Assembly: GCA_041287365.1 (NCBI GenBank)
Contig: JBEULL010000033.1
Span: forward strand, 124,001 to 188,000
Origin: JAQVIJ01 sp041287365
GTDB taxonomy: Bacteria; Desulfobacterota; Dissulfuribacteria; Dissulfuribacterales; DYLC01
DNA: 64,000 bases
Direction: 5' to 3'
Below the pieces are notes generated by a model that worked only from the letters and a program-made list of their open reading frames with translations, had not been told where the DNA came from and searched no databases. The number at the start of each line of letters is the position of its first letter. Within the stretch, counting starts at the first letter, position 1. The position numbers and the translations under genes were made by a program. This document shows, piece after piece, positions 25,502 through 34,621 of the stretch.

Positions 25502-27766
25502 TTAACTGCAACGGGAAAAACCGCATGACCTGCATACCATGCACCCGCTTTCAGGCTCCATGGTGGCACCGCACTCAGGACACAATTTCATATCATCCAT
25601 TTTACGCTGCACATCCACCTGAGCCGCCGAGGCCAAGACACGAGCCATGGCATCAGGGCATGAAAGTATCTGCTGCCCTTCCTGCCAGATGGGAGAGGGG
25701 CACCTTATGCCTGCCAACTGCTTCACTATGGCCTGCGTACTGATGCCGGAACGCAAGGCCAAAGAGATGAGGCGGCTCTCCGCCTCGATCTGACACGCAG
25801 CACAACCTCCAGCCTTACCCATCTGGGCAAAGACCTCACATAAATCCTTATCGTCTCGATTGACCGTGACATAAAGGTATCCACAGCCTGTTCTCACACG
25901 CTCCGTCACGCCGGTGGTGCGTACAGGCCTGGGCCTTGGTACGATCTTGCCGTTAGAGACATAAGGCTGTTCCTCCACAGGCTGCGGCTGCGATACCGGC
26001 TGAACCTGAGTCTGCTTCGCCTCGTCTTTTCCGTCCTTCTTGAGATTCAGCACCTGAACAGGCCTGCTACCGTAACGATAAATGGTGATACCCTTTAGGC
26101 CCTGATGCCAAGCCAAAGAATATGCCCGTCTAATGGCGTCCTTTGTGGCATTTTCCGGAAAATTAATGGTCTTTGAAACCGCATTGTCCGTATGCCTTTG
26201 AAATGCGGCCTGAATGGCTATGTGGTCATCGGGAGAAACGTCCATAGATGTCACGAAGATCCGTTTGATCTCCTCGGGTATCTCCTGAAATCCCTGAATG
26301 GAACCGGCCTGGGCTATGCGCTCCAACAGCTCCTCCGAATAGATACCTGCCCTTTGAACAGCCTTCAGAAAGAGGGGATGGGCCTCTGCCAGTTCCGTAC
26401 CGTCCAGGACACGTTTGATATAACTGACGGCGAAAAGGGGCTCTATGCCGCTGGAGGCGCCGGCTATCATGCTGATGGTGCCGGTAGGTGCGATGGTAGT
26501 GGTGGTGGCGTTTCGCATGAACGGAGTCTCCGGCCTGTCGTAGATACTGCCCTTATAGGCAGGGAAATTCCCCCGTTTTTGTGCCAATTCCGCGGATTTC
26601 AATTTGGATTCCCTGTTAATGAAAGACATCACCTCCTCGGCTACAAGTATGGCGCCGTCTGAATTATACGGTATGCTCAATGATATGAGCATATCCGCAA
26701 ATCCCATGATGCCCAAGCCAATCTTACGGGTCTGCAAGGTTTTTTCACGAATCTGAGGTAACGGAAAACGATTGGCGTCGATGACGTTGTCCAGAAAATG
26801 CACTGCCTTGCGCACGGTTTCTCTCAGCCTGTCGTAATCGATTTCTCCGTCTTTTACGAATTTGGCCAGATTGATGGAACCAAGGTTACAGGATTCATAA
26901 GGCAGAAGCGGCTGCTCGCCGCATGGGTTGGTACTATCGATCTCACCCAGGTGAGGCGTGGGATTGGAACGATTTATGCGATCCAGAAAAACTATGCCCG
27001 GTTCACCGTTGCTCCAGGCCGACTCCACGATGAGATCAAAGATATGCTTTGCGGAGACCCGTCTGACCTCTTCACCGGTTCGAGGATTCTTGAGGCCATA
27101 GTCATCCCCTCGTTCCACCGCCCACATGAACTCCTCGGTTAGCGCCACAGATATATTGAAATTATTGAGCCTATCGGTTTTGGTCTTGCAGGTAATAAAT
27201 TTTTCGATATCAGGGTGATCCACTCGCAGAATGCCCATGTTAGCCCCGCGCCTTGTGCCACCCTGTTTGATGGTCTCCGTAGCCACATCGAAGATGGTCA
27301 TAAATGAGATAGGCCCACTGGCCACGCCGTGAGTGGTTTTTACAGGATCACCTTCCGGTCTTATGCGGGAAAAGGAAAAGCCGGTACCGCCGCCGCTTTT
27401 GTGTATCATGGCAGTATGTTTGATCGTTTCAAAGATACTCTCTATGGCGTCCTCCACCGGAAGCACGAAACACGCGGATAACTGCCCCAGCTCTCGGCCT
27501 GCATTCATGAGGGTGGGCGAATTGGGCAGAAAACGCATACTGGCCATCTCCTCGTAAAATATATCGGCTATACTCGAAATATCAGCGGACTTATCGTAGA
27601 GCGAGTCGGATATGGCCACGGCATGGGCAACCCGATGAAACATGTCTTCCGGTGTCTCGATTACCTTGCCGTTTTCATCCTTGCGCAGATAACGCTTTGC
27701 CAGCACGACCAGGGCGTTTTGAGTGAGGGGCAGATTGGTCTTGGGGAGCTGCATCTTCTTTTCCAT
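25502..27766 (-). CDS. nrdJ: Adenosylcobalamin-dependent (class II) ribonucleotide reductase
   Basis: NrdJ makes deoxyribonucleotides with a thiyl radical generated from adenosylcobalamin and needs no oxygen. The 754-residue protein shows the conserved RNR barrel: FLPNSPTLMNAG near residue 75, GGGTGFSFSRIRP near 122, the active-site stretch NPCGEQPLLPYESCNLGSI near 290, and PTGTISMIAGASSGIEP near 430. A terminal zinc ribbon (CPECGATMEP, then CRSCGFSRCS) provides the reducing cysteines. The ATG at 27766 follows GGAG; an upstream in-frame extension lacks support. No nrdA/B or nrdD is in the window. Two NrdR-type boxes overlap its promoter region. Confidence 0.95.
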   Translation of the reverse strand: MEKKMQLPKTNLPLTQNALVVLAKRYLRKDENGKVIETPEDMFHRVAHAVAISDSLYDKSADISSIADIFYEEMASMRFLPNSPTLMNAGRELGQLSACFVLPVEDAIESIFETIKHTAMIHKSGGGTGFSFSRIRPEGDPVKTTHGVASGPISFMTIFDVATETIKQGGTRRGANMGILRVDHPDIEKFITCKTKTDRLNNFNISVALTEEFMWAVERGDDYGLKNPRTGEEVRRVSAKHIFDLIVESAWSNGEPGIVFLDRINRSNPTPHLGEIDSTNPCGEQPLLPYESCNLGSINLAKFVKDGEIDYDRLRETVRKAVHFLDNVIDANRFPLPQIREKTLQTRKIGLGIMGFADMLISLSIPYNSDGAILVAEEVMSFINRESKLKSAELAQKRGNFPAYKGSIYDRPETPFMRNATTTTIAPTGTISMIAGASSGIEPLFAVSYIKRVLDGTELAEAHPLFLKAVQRAGIYSEELLERIAQAGSIQGFQEIPEEIKRIFVTSMDVSPDDHIAIQAAFQRHTDNAVSKTINFPENATKDAIRRAYSLAWHQGLKGITIYRYGSRPVQVLNLKKDGKDEAKQTQVQPVSQPQPVEEQPYVSNGKIVPRPRPVRTTGVTERVRTGCGYLYVTVNRDDKDLCEVFAQMGKAGGCAACQIEAESRLISLALRSGISTQAIVKQLAGIRCPSPIWQEGQQILSCPDAMARVLASAAQVDVQRKMDDMKLCPECGATMEPESGCMVCRSCGFSRCS

Positions 27767-27839
27767 AAATTCTCCGTTTTTCCTCCTTAAATTATGTTGT
27801 TGAACAGGATCGGATTCCAAGCCTGTTTATGGGCATTAT

Positions 27840-27894
27840 ATTACAAAATACTACATCTTGTGGTGTCAAGCAAAAATTATAGCCGATATTGTGT
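27840..27894 (-). promoter_or_regulatory. nrdJ promoter with paired NrdR boxes
   Basis: On the minus strand TTGACA (27864-27869), an 18-base spacer and TGTAAT (27840-27845) form a promoter for nrdJ. Two candidate NrdR boxes start 31 bases apart: CCACAAGATGTAGTAT at 27848-27863, inside the spacer, and ACACAATATCGGCTAT at 27879-27894, with a conserved left half only. Three helical turns between boxes is the arrangement known for NrdR, which represses RNR genes when ATP or dATP is high. Confidence 0.65.
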
Positions 27895-27938
27895 CTCTCT
27901 AATCAAAAGTCTTCTGGTTGTCAAGCCAAAAACAGCAC

Positions 27939-27968
27939 TTGACCACAGCCCTTGCTTCAGAATATAAA
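27939..27968 (+). promoter_or_regulatory. Candidate cysS promoter
   Basis: TTGACC at 27939-27944, an 18-base spacer and TATAAA at 27963-27968 lie just ahead of the cysS ribosome-binding site. Transcription would begin near 27975, which rules out any cysS start further upstream. Confidence 0.5.
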
Positions 27969-28001
27969 AACAGGGTATTCATTGAAAACGGAGGCATTCC
28001 T

Positions 28002-29486
28002 TTGGAGATTCGACTCTACAACACACTCACACGCACCAAGGAGGTCTTTCAGCCTCTAGAACCAGGCAGGGTCCGCATGTATGTCTGCGGCATAACTGCA
28101 TATGATCGCTGCCATATCGGCCACGCCCGTTCCGCCATAGTCTTCGATGCCATAGTCAGATATCTGCAAGGCACTGGTTTTGAGGTGACCTTCATTCGCA
28201 ACTTCACCGATATCGACGACAAGATCATCGCAAGGGCCAATCAGGAGGGCATGGATTCCATGGTATTGGCAGAGCGGGAGATCGGCCATTTTTACGAAGA
28301 CATGGACAGGCTGGGGGTGCTGCATGCCACCTTCGAACCCAAGGCCACCGAACACATTCAGGAGATCATAGACATGATTCATGTCCTGATTCAAAAGGGA
28401 CATGCCTATGAGGCGGAAGGAGACGTATATTTCGCTGTGCGCACGTTTCTGGACTACGGCAAACTATCCAATCGCAAACTGGATGAGCTCAAGGCCGGTG
28501 CCCGCATAGAACCAGGCGAAAAGAAGAAAGACCCGCTGGACTTCGCCCTCTGGAAGGCCGCAAAACCCAAAGAGCCTTTCTGGGAAAGCCCCTGGGGCAA
28601 AGGCAGACCAGGCTGGCACATAGAGTGCTCGGCCATGTCACGCAAATATCTGGGCGACACATTCGACATCCATGGAGGCGGGCTGGATCTCATCTTTCCC
28701 CACCACGAAAACGAAATAGCCCAATCCGAGGCTGCTACAGGCAAACCCTTTGCACGCTACTGGCTGCATAACGGTTTTGTAACCATAAACGGCGAAAAGA
28801 TGTCCAAGTCTCTGGGCAATTTCATCACCATACAGGAAATACTGACCAGACACCATCCTGAAACCCTGCGACTGTTTTTGCTCTCCAAACACTACAGGAG
28901 CCCGCTTGACTACTCGGAAGAGGCTGTTTCAAATGCCAGAACCGCCCTGTGGCGCATCTATTCTGCCATAATTGAAGCGAGACGCTTTGAGAGTACCCAG
29001 AGCAAAAAGGAAAGACCTGTATCAGAAACAGCAAAGGTGGATATCGGACTGCTGAATGAACTTGAAGGACGTTTTATGCAGCACATGTCGGACGACTTCA
29101 ACACGGCAGGTGCCCTTGGAGCAGTATTCGAAGGCGTAAAGGCCATGAACCGTCTGATGCAGGAGGCGGCCAGGGCGCCCTCCAAAACCGTATTCACCAC
29201 AATTGTTAAGGCCTCAGAAACCATTCAGCGGCTTGGCCGAATACTTGGTCTGCTTCAACAAGATCCTTCGCATTTTATCCATGATTACAATATGGAATAT
29301 CTGGCGAGAAATGGCCTGAGTGAAACGAGTATTTTAGCATCCATAGAGAAAAGGGCCATGGCCAGAACACAAAAAGACTGGGCTACAGCAGACGCCATTC
29401 GAAACGAACTCGAGGCGCAAGGCATAGCGCTTCAAGATACACTCGAAGGAACTACATGGACTGTAAGGGAGCAAGAATCGACGTAG
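28002..29486 (+). CDS. cysS: Cysteinyl-tRNA synthetase
   Basis: CysS charges tRNA-Cys. The 494-residue protein starts with (M)EIRLYNTLTRTKE, as family members do. It has the zinc-binding and HIGH region (YVCGITAYDRCHIGHARS near residue 30), zinc ligands in HIECSAMS near 208 and the adjacent HHENE, and the KMSKSLGN loop near 265. I chose the TTG at 28002 because GGAGG ends 7 bases upstream and homology begins there; an ATG 28 codons earlier would lie upstream of the likely transcription start. It is divergent from nrdJ and followed by a small zinc-finger gene. Confidence 0.95.
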   Translation: MEIRLYNTLTRTKEVFQPLEPGRVRMYVCGITAYDRCHIGHARSAIVFDAIVRYLQGTGFEVTFIRNFTDIDDKIIARANQEGMDSMVLAEREIGHFYEDMDRLGVLHATFEPKATEHIQEIIDMIHVLIQKGHAYEAEGDVYFAVRTFLDYGKLSNRKLDELKAGARIEPGEKKKDPLDFALWKAAKPKEPFWESPWGKGRPGWHIECSAMSRKYLGDTFDIHGGGLDLIFPHHENEIAQSEAATGKPFARYWLHNGFVTINGEKMSKSLGNFITIQEILTRHHPETLRLFLLSKHYRSPLDYSEEAVSNARTALWRIYSAIIEARRFESTQSKKERPVSETAKVDIGLLNELEGRFMQHMSDDFNTAGALGAVFEGVKAMNRLMQEAARAPSKTVFTTIVKASETIQRLGRILGLLQQDPSHFIHDYNMEYLARNGLSETSILASIEKRAMARTQKDWATADAIRNELEAQGIALQDTLEGTTWTVREQEST

Positions 29487-29517
29487 GGAGATTTCAAAAA
29501 TTGTTCTTTTGTCCGAT
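29487..29517. repeat. Solo end of the 140-bp palindromic element
   Basis: This 31-base segment directly after cysS matches the end of the 9081-9220 element, read from its right side, at about 26 of 31 positions (shared core CAAAAATTGTTCTTTTG). No second arm follows, so it looks like a decayed or truncated copy. Confidence 0.55.
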
Positions 29518-29565
29518 TTTTTTGAGCCTCCATGCAAATTGTTGGAATTTTCTATCAGAGTGAAT

Positions 29566-29799
29566 ATGAAACAACCTGAATCAAAGAAAACGCAAGAATA
29601 TTCCCAAGAGACCAGGGACAGCCGCAGACGCCCCAAACGCACCTACACATGTCACGCCTGCGGCAGAACCCTGCCCTTCTGCTGGAATTGTCAGTGCGGC
29701 TTTGCCATCTGTGACGACTGCATGAAGGAAAACCGATGGGGCATGAGCAACGGCCCCACCTGGATATGCCCTGATTGCGAGCGGATACACATGTTTTAA
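29566..29799 (+). CDS. Small cysteine-rich zinc-finger protein
   Basis: A 77-residue protein of unknown function. The N-terminal 30 residues are polar and basic. The rest holds four cysteine pairs: CHACGR near residue 31, CWNCQCG near 41, CDDC near 51, and CPDCER near the end. This is enough for two zinc sites in a ribbon or treble-clef arrangement. The ATG at 29566 was chosen as the position where an AGAG-type site precedes; a longer frame from 29509 would run into the repeat fragment after cysS. It converges with pepF, only 7 bases away. It may be co-transcribed with cysS. Confidence 0.65.
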   Translation: MKQPESKKTQEYSQETRDSRRRPKRTYTCHACGRTLPFCWNCQCGFAICDDCMKENRWGMSNGPTWICPDCERIHMF

Positions 29800-29806
29800 C
29801 CGCAGA

Positions 29807-31624
29807 TCACAGAGACTCAGCCTCGGCCTCCACATCCCTCACCATCTCTTCGATAAGTTGCAGGCCGCTCATCCAAAACTCCCTGGAATTTATATTCACA
29901 CCAAACGGCTTCATCAATTCCTCCGGCGTCTTGCTGCCGCCTGCGGATAACAGCTCCAGATAACGCTCCACGAACCCCTGCATTCCATTCTTGAACAGGG
30001 AATAGAGCGAAAGCACCAGAAGCTCGCCAAAGGCATAGGCATAGACATAGCCCGGCTTATGCACGAAATGCCCGATGTAGGCCCACCAACGGGCGTAATC
30101 ATCGGTGAGCGTTACACTACCTTGAAACATCTCTTTTTGTGTCTTAAGCCAGATATTGTCAAAGTCATCGAAGGACAATTCCCCTTGTGTACGCCTTGCA
30201 TTATGAATAGCATCCTCGAACCGGTTCATGGCCACCTGCCGAAACACGGTGGCGAATATGGACTCCAGCTTGGAACATGCCAGTGCCAGCCGTTCCTTTT
30301 TGTCTGTAAGCCGATTCATCAGGCTATGAAAGACCAAGAGTTCTGCAAAGACCGAGGCCGTCTCTGCAAAGGTAAGGGGCGTATTGCTGTTAAAATAGCC
30401 TTGAGATGCTGCCAGCACCTGATGCACGCCATGCCCCAATTCATGGGCTACTGTCTCCACATCCCGCAGATTGCCTGTATAATTCACGAGTACATAGGGA
30501 TGGACCGAGGGCACGGTGGGATGTGCAAAGGCGCCGGATGTCTTGCCTGCCACAACCGGCGCATCTATCCACTTTTCATCAAAAAAACGCTGAGCAATCT
30601 CTGCCATTTGCTGGCTGAAACCTGTGAATGCCCGTATTACCATTTCACGGCATTCAGACCAGGACGCCATGGTTGTACTGGCAAAGGGCAAAGGCGCGTA
30701 ACGGTCATAATCAAAGAGCTCCTCAAGCCCAAGCAGTCTGCGCTTCAAGGCATAATAGTGCTGGACAATGTCGTATCTGCTGGTCACAGCGGAGATCAGT
30801 GCATTGACCGCCTCATCCTCCAACTCATTTGCAAGATTCATAGAACGAAGCCAGTGAGGATAGGAGCGCAGACGGTCTTCGATCATCTTTTCAGCCAGGA
30901 CCGTATTGAAGATATGAGTAATCACCGTAGAGACAGACTTCAATCCATCGGTGAGTTCCCTGGCCGCCTCTCTGCGCACAGCCCTGTCCGGTGAATAGAG
31001 ATCGGCCAGCACCTCCTCTTGTGGACGTCTACGTTCACCGTAGCGCTGCTCTGCAAATACCTTTTCAAACAGATTTACCCAGGCTGAAACACCCACAGGC
31101 GACAGCTCCAACAACAGCCTCTCTTCCTGATGACTCAGAAGATGAGGTCTGTAACGCCGAATGTTTTCGAGATAATGGCGGTAACGGCCCAAGGCAGGGG
31201 ATTCCAGCAGTTTTTTTGCCTCATCGTTGGAAAGATTTGCCCACTCCAGGTCAAAAAACACCAGTTCTTTGACAATGAAGGATGTCTGTTCCTTTATTTT
31301 CTGCAAAAATGCCCCGGCCTCAGAATTGGTGACCTGAGTGGAAAAGTTCAGGCTCGCAAAGCTGCTCACACGACCGACCATTTCCAGTAGTCGTTCCATA
31401 CGGGAGAGCAACTCGAAAAACTCCTCTGCCGCAAGCACTGCCAAACGGCCTGCAAAACGCCTCGCTATCGCCTTTGCCTCGGTCTCACATGCCGCCATAT
31501 CCTGGGCAATGCGGTCATCCGAAATGCCCTGATATAAATGGGTTATATCCCATCTTACAGAGGCCACACCAAGATCCATGGTGAAAGACTCTCCCTTTTT
31601 TACAGCCGCTTTGTTCTGGCTCAT
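29807..31624 (-). CDS. pepF: M3 family oligoendopeptidase (PepF type)
   Basis: A 605-residue cytoplasmic zinc metallopeptidase that degrades short peptides. The zinc site HELGH lies in TVAHELGHGVHQVL near residue 385, with the third ligand Glu in TFAETASVFAELLV about 25 residues later. An M3-type N-terminal helical domain precedes it (WDITHLYQGISDDRI near residue 28). The length fits PepF. The ATG at 31624 is preceded by AAAGGA at 6-7 bases; an upstream ATG at 31630 abuts that site and is less likely. No signal peptide is seen. It is transcribed alone, divergent from the membrane protein/kinase pair. Confidence 0.92.
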   Translation of the reverse strand: MSQNKAAVKKGESFTMDLGVASVRWDITHLYQGISDDRIAQDMAACETEAKAIARRFAGRLAVLAAEEFFELLSRMERLLEMVGRVSSFASLNFSTQVTNSEAGAFLQKIKEQTSFIVKELVFFDLEWANLSNDEAKKLLESPALGRYRHYLENIRRYRPHLLSHQEERLLLELSPVGVSAWVNLFEKVFAEQRYGERRRPQEEVLADLYSPDRAVRREAARELTDGLKSVSTVITHIFNTVLAEKMIEDRLRSYPHWLRSMNLANELEDEAVNALISAVTSRYDIVQHYYALKRRLLGLEELFDYDRYAPLPFASTTMASWSECREMVIRAFTGFSQQMAEIAQRFFDEKWIDAPVVAGKTSGAFAHPTVPSVHPYVLVNYTGNLRDVETVAHELGHGVHQVLAASQGYFNSNTPLTFAETASVFAELLVFHSLMNRLTDKKERLALACSKLESIFATVFRQVAMNRFEDAIHNARRTQGELSFDDFDNIWLKTQKEMFQGSVTLTDDYARWWAYIGHFVHKPGYVYAYAFGELLVLSLYSLFKNGMQGFVERYLELLSAGGSKTPEELMKPFGVNINSREFWMSGLQLIEEMVRDVEAEAESL

Positions 31625-31743
31625 AACCATCCTTTCAAAGAAAAACTTGATTTTAATTTCTGATATAGTAAAAATCCTATCATCATTATGAATATATTGG
31701 CATTACTTATAACTTGCCATGACCATCACAATCCACCGTAATT

Positions 31744-31771
31744 TTGATCTGTGGCGGTTTGGGCGTATAAT
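31744..31771 (+). promoter_or_regulatory. Promoter of the membrane protein/histidine kinase operon
   Basis: TTGATC at 31744-31749, a 16-base spacer and a perfect TATAAT at 31766-31771 lie 40 bases before the first gene of the pair. No other -10 of this quality is seen in the divergent spacer. Confidence 0.6.
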
Positions 31772-31810
31772 AGACCAATAACCTTTTGGGAAACTTCCTT
31801 ATAATTTTGA

Positions 31811-32284
31811 ATGATGCAAATACACAAGTCAAGCACCACCATAATATTATTCTATTGCAGCCTGCTTTGTTTTACTTCAACAGATGCAAATGCCTTTCAG
31901 ACACATGGAAACCCGGAAGGCATCTATGTACATCAGGCCGCACACCTGTTTTTTGCCGCATCCTGCACACTTTTGTACCGGCAACTGAAAAAAAACGGCT
32001 TCCTCGAGATGGACGGCTGGCATTCCATAGGAAACGGCATAGTATGGCTGATCCTCTGGAATGTCTGGACGATCACAGGCCATACAATAGAAGAACTCCT
32101 GCCTGCCTCAAATATCGTCAAAGACATACCATCCCCCGTCATCTATCTCGATTCATGGGTGGCATGGGCCTATATAGTCTTCAAATGCGACCATTTTCTC
32201 TGTGTCCCAGGCATGTATATGATCTATAAGGGTGTAAAAAAGATCGCGGCTTCACCGAATCTGATTCCCAGGTTTCCTCTATGA
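31811..32284 (+). CDS. Multi-pass membrane protein paired with a histidine kinase
   Basis: A 157-residue membrane protein that I do not recognise. An N-terminal hydrophobic segment ends in TDANA-FQ, a plausible signal peptide. At least three further hydrophobic stretches follow (HQAAHLFFAASCTLLY near 42, IVWLILWNVWTITGH near 77, WVAWAYIVFKCDHFLC near 115). Several His residues lie at helix ends (HQAAH, GHTIEE, CDH), which could bind metal or heme; this is speculation. Its stop overlaps the kinase start as ATGA, so it is probably the sensory partner of that kinase. The start has no clear ribosome-binding site and may be ATG 31811 or 31814. Confidence 0.7.
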   Translation: MMQIHKSSTTIILFYCSLLCFTSTDANAFQTHGNPEGIYVHQAAHLFFAASCTLLYRQLKKNGFLEMDGWHSIGNGIVWLILWNVWTITGHTIEELLPASNIVKDIPSPVIYLDSWVAWAYIVFKCDHFLCVPGMYMIYKGVKKIAASPNLIPRFPL

Positions 32285-33363
32285 CGACATTCCCTCTATA
32301 CCCAATCTGGGGAATAGACATGCTGGGCAGCAGCCTCATGATCCTCATCAGCGCAGGCTGCATACATCACACTCGGAAAATACTCTTGACCCATGTCCAG
32401 CACCCGCTCGCACGCTATCTCGTGTGGTTTACCTATGCGCTTTTGATATTTGCGATCTCCAGGTCATTCGGTCATATCCTGAAACACATCCTCTATTTTC
32501 TGGACATGAACTGGCTCTGGAAAGGACTATCTCCCATAAGCGGGGCCATCAATTCCATCAGTTTCATCATCATAGCCTCTGTCACTCTTTTCTTCGGAAA
32601 TGTCTATGACATCATGCTGCAGATGCTCAAGGACAGAAAAAGAATAGAACAGACCAGTAAGGAGATGCTGAAACTCACCAACGATCTGGAAAACATCATC
32701 TCCGAACGCAGCAAGGCCGAAATGTCCCTGAGACTGGCCCACGAAATACGCAATCCGGTCATGGTGATCAGCGGCATGATCCGTTCTTTATTGAAAAAAA
32801 ACGACGATATCCGAACACCGCAATTTCAAGCCATAATGGACGAGGTGCAACGGCTGAACGAGTTGGTCACCAGCTTCGAAAAAAACATAATTCTACCACA
32901 GGTACACTATACGCAATTGGAGCTGAACTCACTGACCGAAGAGGCCATAGAGCTTGTCCGCCCCCTGGCTGAACAAAAAAAACAGGTCATTTTACTTAAC
33001 CGAAGCCCTTTGAACCTGTTTTTCTATGGAAACCGTCAGACGGTAATCATGGCCATCAAGCATGTGATAGGCAATGCCATCGAGGCGTGTCCAGAGGCCG
33101 CTACCATAGAGATCACCACCGATCTCACTGAAAACGGCAATACGTTAACGATTGAAGACAACGGTCCTGGCATTGCGCAGGAAATACTGGAACACATCTT
33201 CGAACCCTTCTATACCACACAGAAGGGCAAGACCACCGGCCTCGGGCTGGCGTATGTCAAGCAGATCATAGAGGACCATCGTGGCTCCATTCATATCTCG
33301 AGCCCAGAGGGCAAAGGCACTATTGTCAGGATATATTTCCCCGCGTATTACCCCATCAAATAG
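32281..33363 (+). CDS. Membrane-bound sensor histidine kinase (orphan)
   Basis: A 360-residue sensor kinase. Three hydrophobic helices occupy about residues 14-33, 45-65 and 83-105, with almost no periplasmic loop. A coiled-coil linker follows at about 115-155. The H box is LAHEIRNPVMVISGMI near residue 158, and the ATPase domain keeps N (GNAIEACPEAA near 268), G1 (EDNGPGIAQ near 297), F (FEPFYTTQKG near 310) and G2 (TTGLGLAYVK). It ends with the kinase domain; no PAS or receiver is present. No response regulator is adjacent. It is translationally coupled to the preceding membrane protein, which may supply the sensing function. Confidence 0.9.
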   Translation: MTTFPLYPIWGIDMLGSSLMILISAGCIHHTRKILLTHVQHPLARYLVWFTYALLIFAISRSFGHILKHILYFLDMNWLWKGLSPISGAINSISFIIIASVTLFFGNVYDIMLQMLKDRKRIEQTSKEMLKLTNDLENIISERSKAEMSLRLAHEIRNPVMVISGMIRSLLKKNDDIRTPQFQAIMDEVQRLNELVTSFEKNIILPQVHYTQLELNSLTEEAIELVRPLAEQKKQVILLNRSPLNLFFYGNRQTVIMAIKHVIGNAIEACPEAATIEITTDLTENGNTLTIEDNGPGIAQEILEHIFEPFYTTQKGKTTGLGLAYVKQIIEDHRGSIHISSPEGKGTIVRIYFPAYYPIK

Positions 33364-33449
33364 ACGGCAAGACCGGAATAGATTGCAAAGTCAAATGCGA
33401 AGATGCAGCCATCAAGATTCTTCAGACACCGCTATTCATTAGAAGACAA

Positions 33450-34607
33450 TCAATCCGCCTTTTTTCTCAAAAATGTCGGGATCTCAAACTGATTCCAATC
33501 CATGTCATCGAGGCTCATGGCGTTGTTCTGGACACCGACTTCTTTTTTGACACCCCTGCCTGCCTGAAGACCAGGAATCCTTTCATCTGGACTCGCCAAT
33601 TCCTTCTTTTTATCCATAAAATCCACAACCTCGGCCTTGGGGCAGGCATCACGCTTACCGATGCCGGTAGCTATTATGGTAACACGCAACTCATCTCCTG
33701 CGTTGTCATCCATGACCGTCCCTATCTTGATGTGCGCATCCTCGTGGGCTTCGTTGTAGATGAGTTCCGATGCCTGAGTCAGCTCTTCCAGTTTGAAGGT
33801 ATCCGGATGGGCCGTAATATTCATCAAAATGCCATATGCCCCGCTGATGGACACATCCTCCAGCAATGGATTGGCTATGGCCATCTGAACCGCCTCCACC
33901 GCCCTTCTTTCACCCCTGGAAACACCGGTACCCATAATGGCAAGCCCCATGTGCTCCATTACGGCACGCACGTCCGCAAAGTCCACATTCATATGACCAC
34001 GCACAAGAATCAGGTCAGAGATGCCTCGTACAGCGTAATACAAAACCTCGTCCACCTTGCGATATACATCCAGAAGTCTGCTGGAGGTGTCGAGATTCTT
34101 GATGCGGTCGTTTGGAATGGTGATAATGGTATCCACCACCTGTCTTAACCGCTCCAGACCCTCCTCGGCCTTTTTCATGCGCTGTTTACCCTCAAATGTA
34201 AAGGGCTTGGTCACCACCGCCACGGTCAGGGCGCCGAGTTCCTTGGCCACCTCGACTATCACAGGGGCTGCGCCTGTGCCTGTGCCTCCTCCCATGCCGG
34301 CTGTTACGAATACCATATTACTGCCGGCCAACACCTCACGAATCTCGTCTATACTCTGCTCAGCGGCCTCTCTGCCCACCTCAGGTTTTGAACCTGCACC
34401 AAGCCCGGCAGTAAGTTTCTTTCCCAATTGTATCTTGATATCAGCCCTGGATGTCTCTAATGCCTGTATGTCGGTATTGGCCACAATAAAATCCACTCCA
34501 AGTATCTTGGATGCGATCATATTGTTTATGGCGTTTCCTCCACCGCCACCCACTCCCACAACCTTTAATTTTGCAGTTGGAGTAGTCTCAACAAATTCAA
34601 ACGACAT
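33450..34607 (-). CDS. ftsZ: Cell division GTPase FtsZ
   Basis: FtsZ polymerises into the cytokinetic ring. The 385-residue protein has the nucleotide-binding VVGVGGGGGNAINNM near residue 17, the tubulin signature GGGTGTG near 105, and the catalytic NVDFADVRAVM near 205. The conserved C-terminal peptide is IPTFLRKKAD, which binds FtsA. The variable linker before it is short (about 45 residues). The ATG at 34607 follows GGAGGGG; in-frame codons upstream overlap ftsA and are not favoured. It is the last gene of the dcw cluster, 14 bases after ftsA. Confidence 0.98.
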   Translation of the reverse strand: MSFEFVETTPTAKLKVVGVGGGGGNAINNMIASKILGVDFIVANTDIQALETSRADIKIQLGKKLTAGLGAGSKPEVGREAAEQSIDEIREVLAGSNMVFVTAGMGGGTGTGAAPVIVEVAKELGALTVAVVTKPFTFEGKQRMKKAEEGLERLRQVVDTIITIPNDRIKNLDTSSRLLDVYRKVDEVLYYAVRGISDLILVRGHMNVDFADVRAVMEHMGLAIMGTGVSRGERRAVEAVQMAIANPLLEDVSISGAYGILMNITAHPDTFKLEELTQASELIYNEAHEDAHIKIGTVMDDNAGDELRVTIIATGIGKRDACPKAEVVDFMDKKKELASPDERIPGLQAGRGVKKEVGVQNNAMSLDDMDWNQFEIPTFLRKKAD

Positions 34608-34621
34608 ATTCCCCTCCTTCA

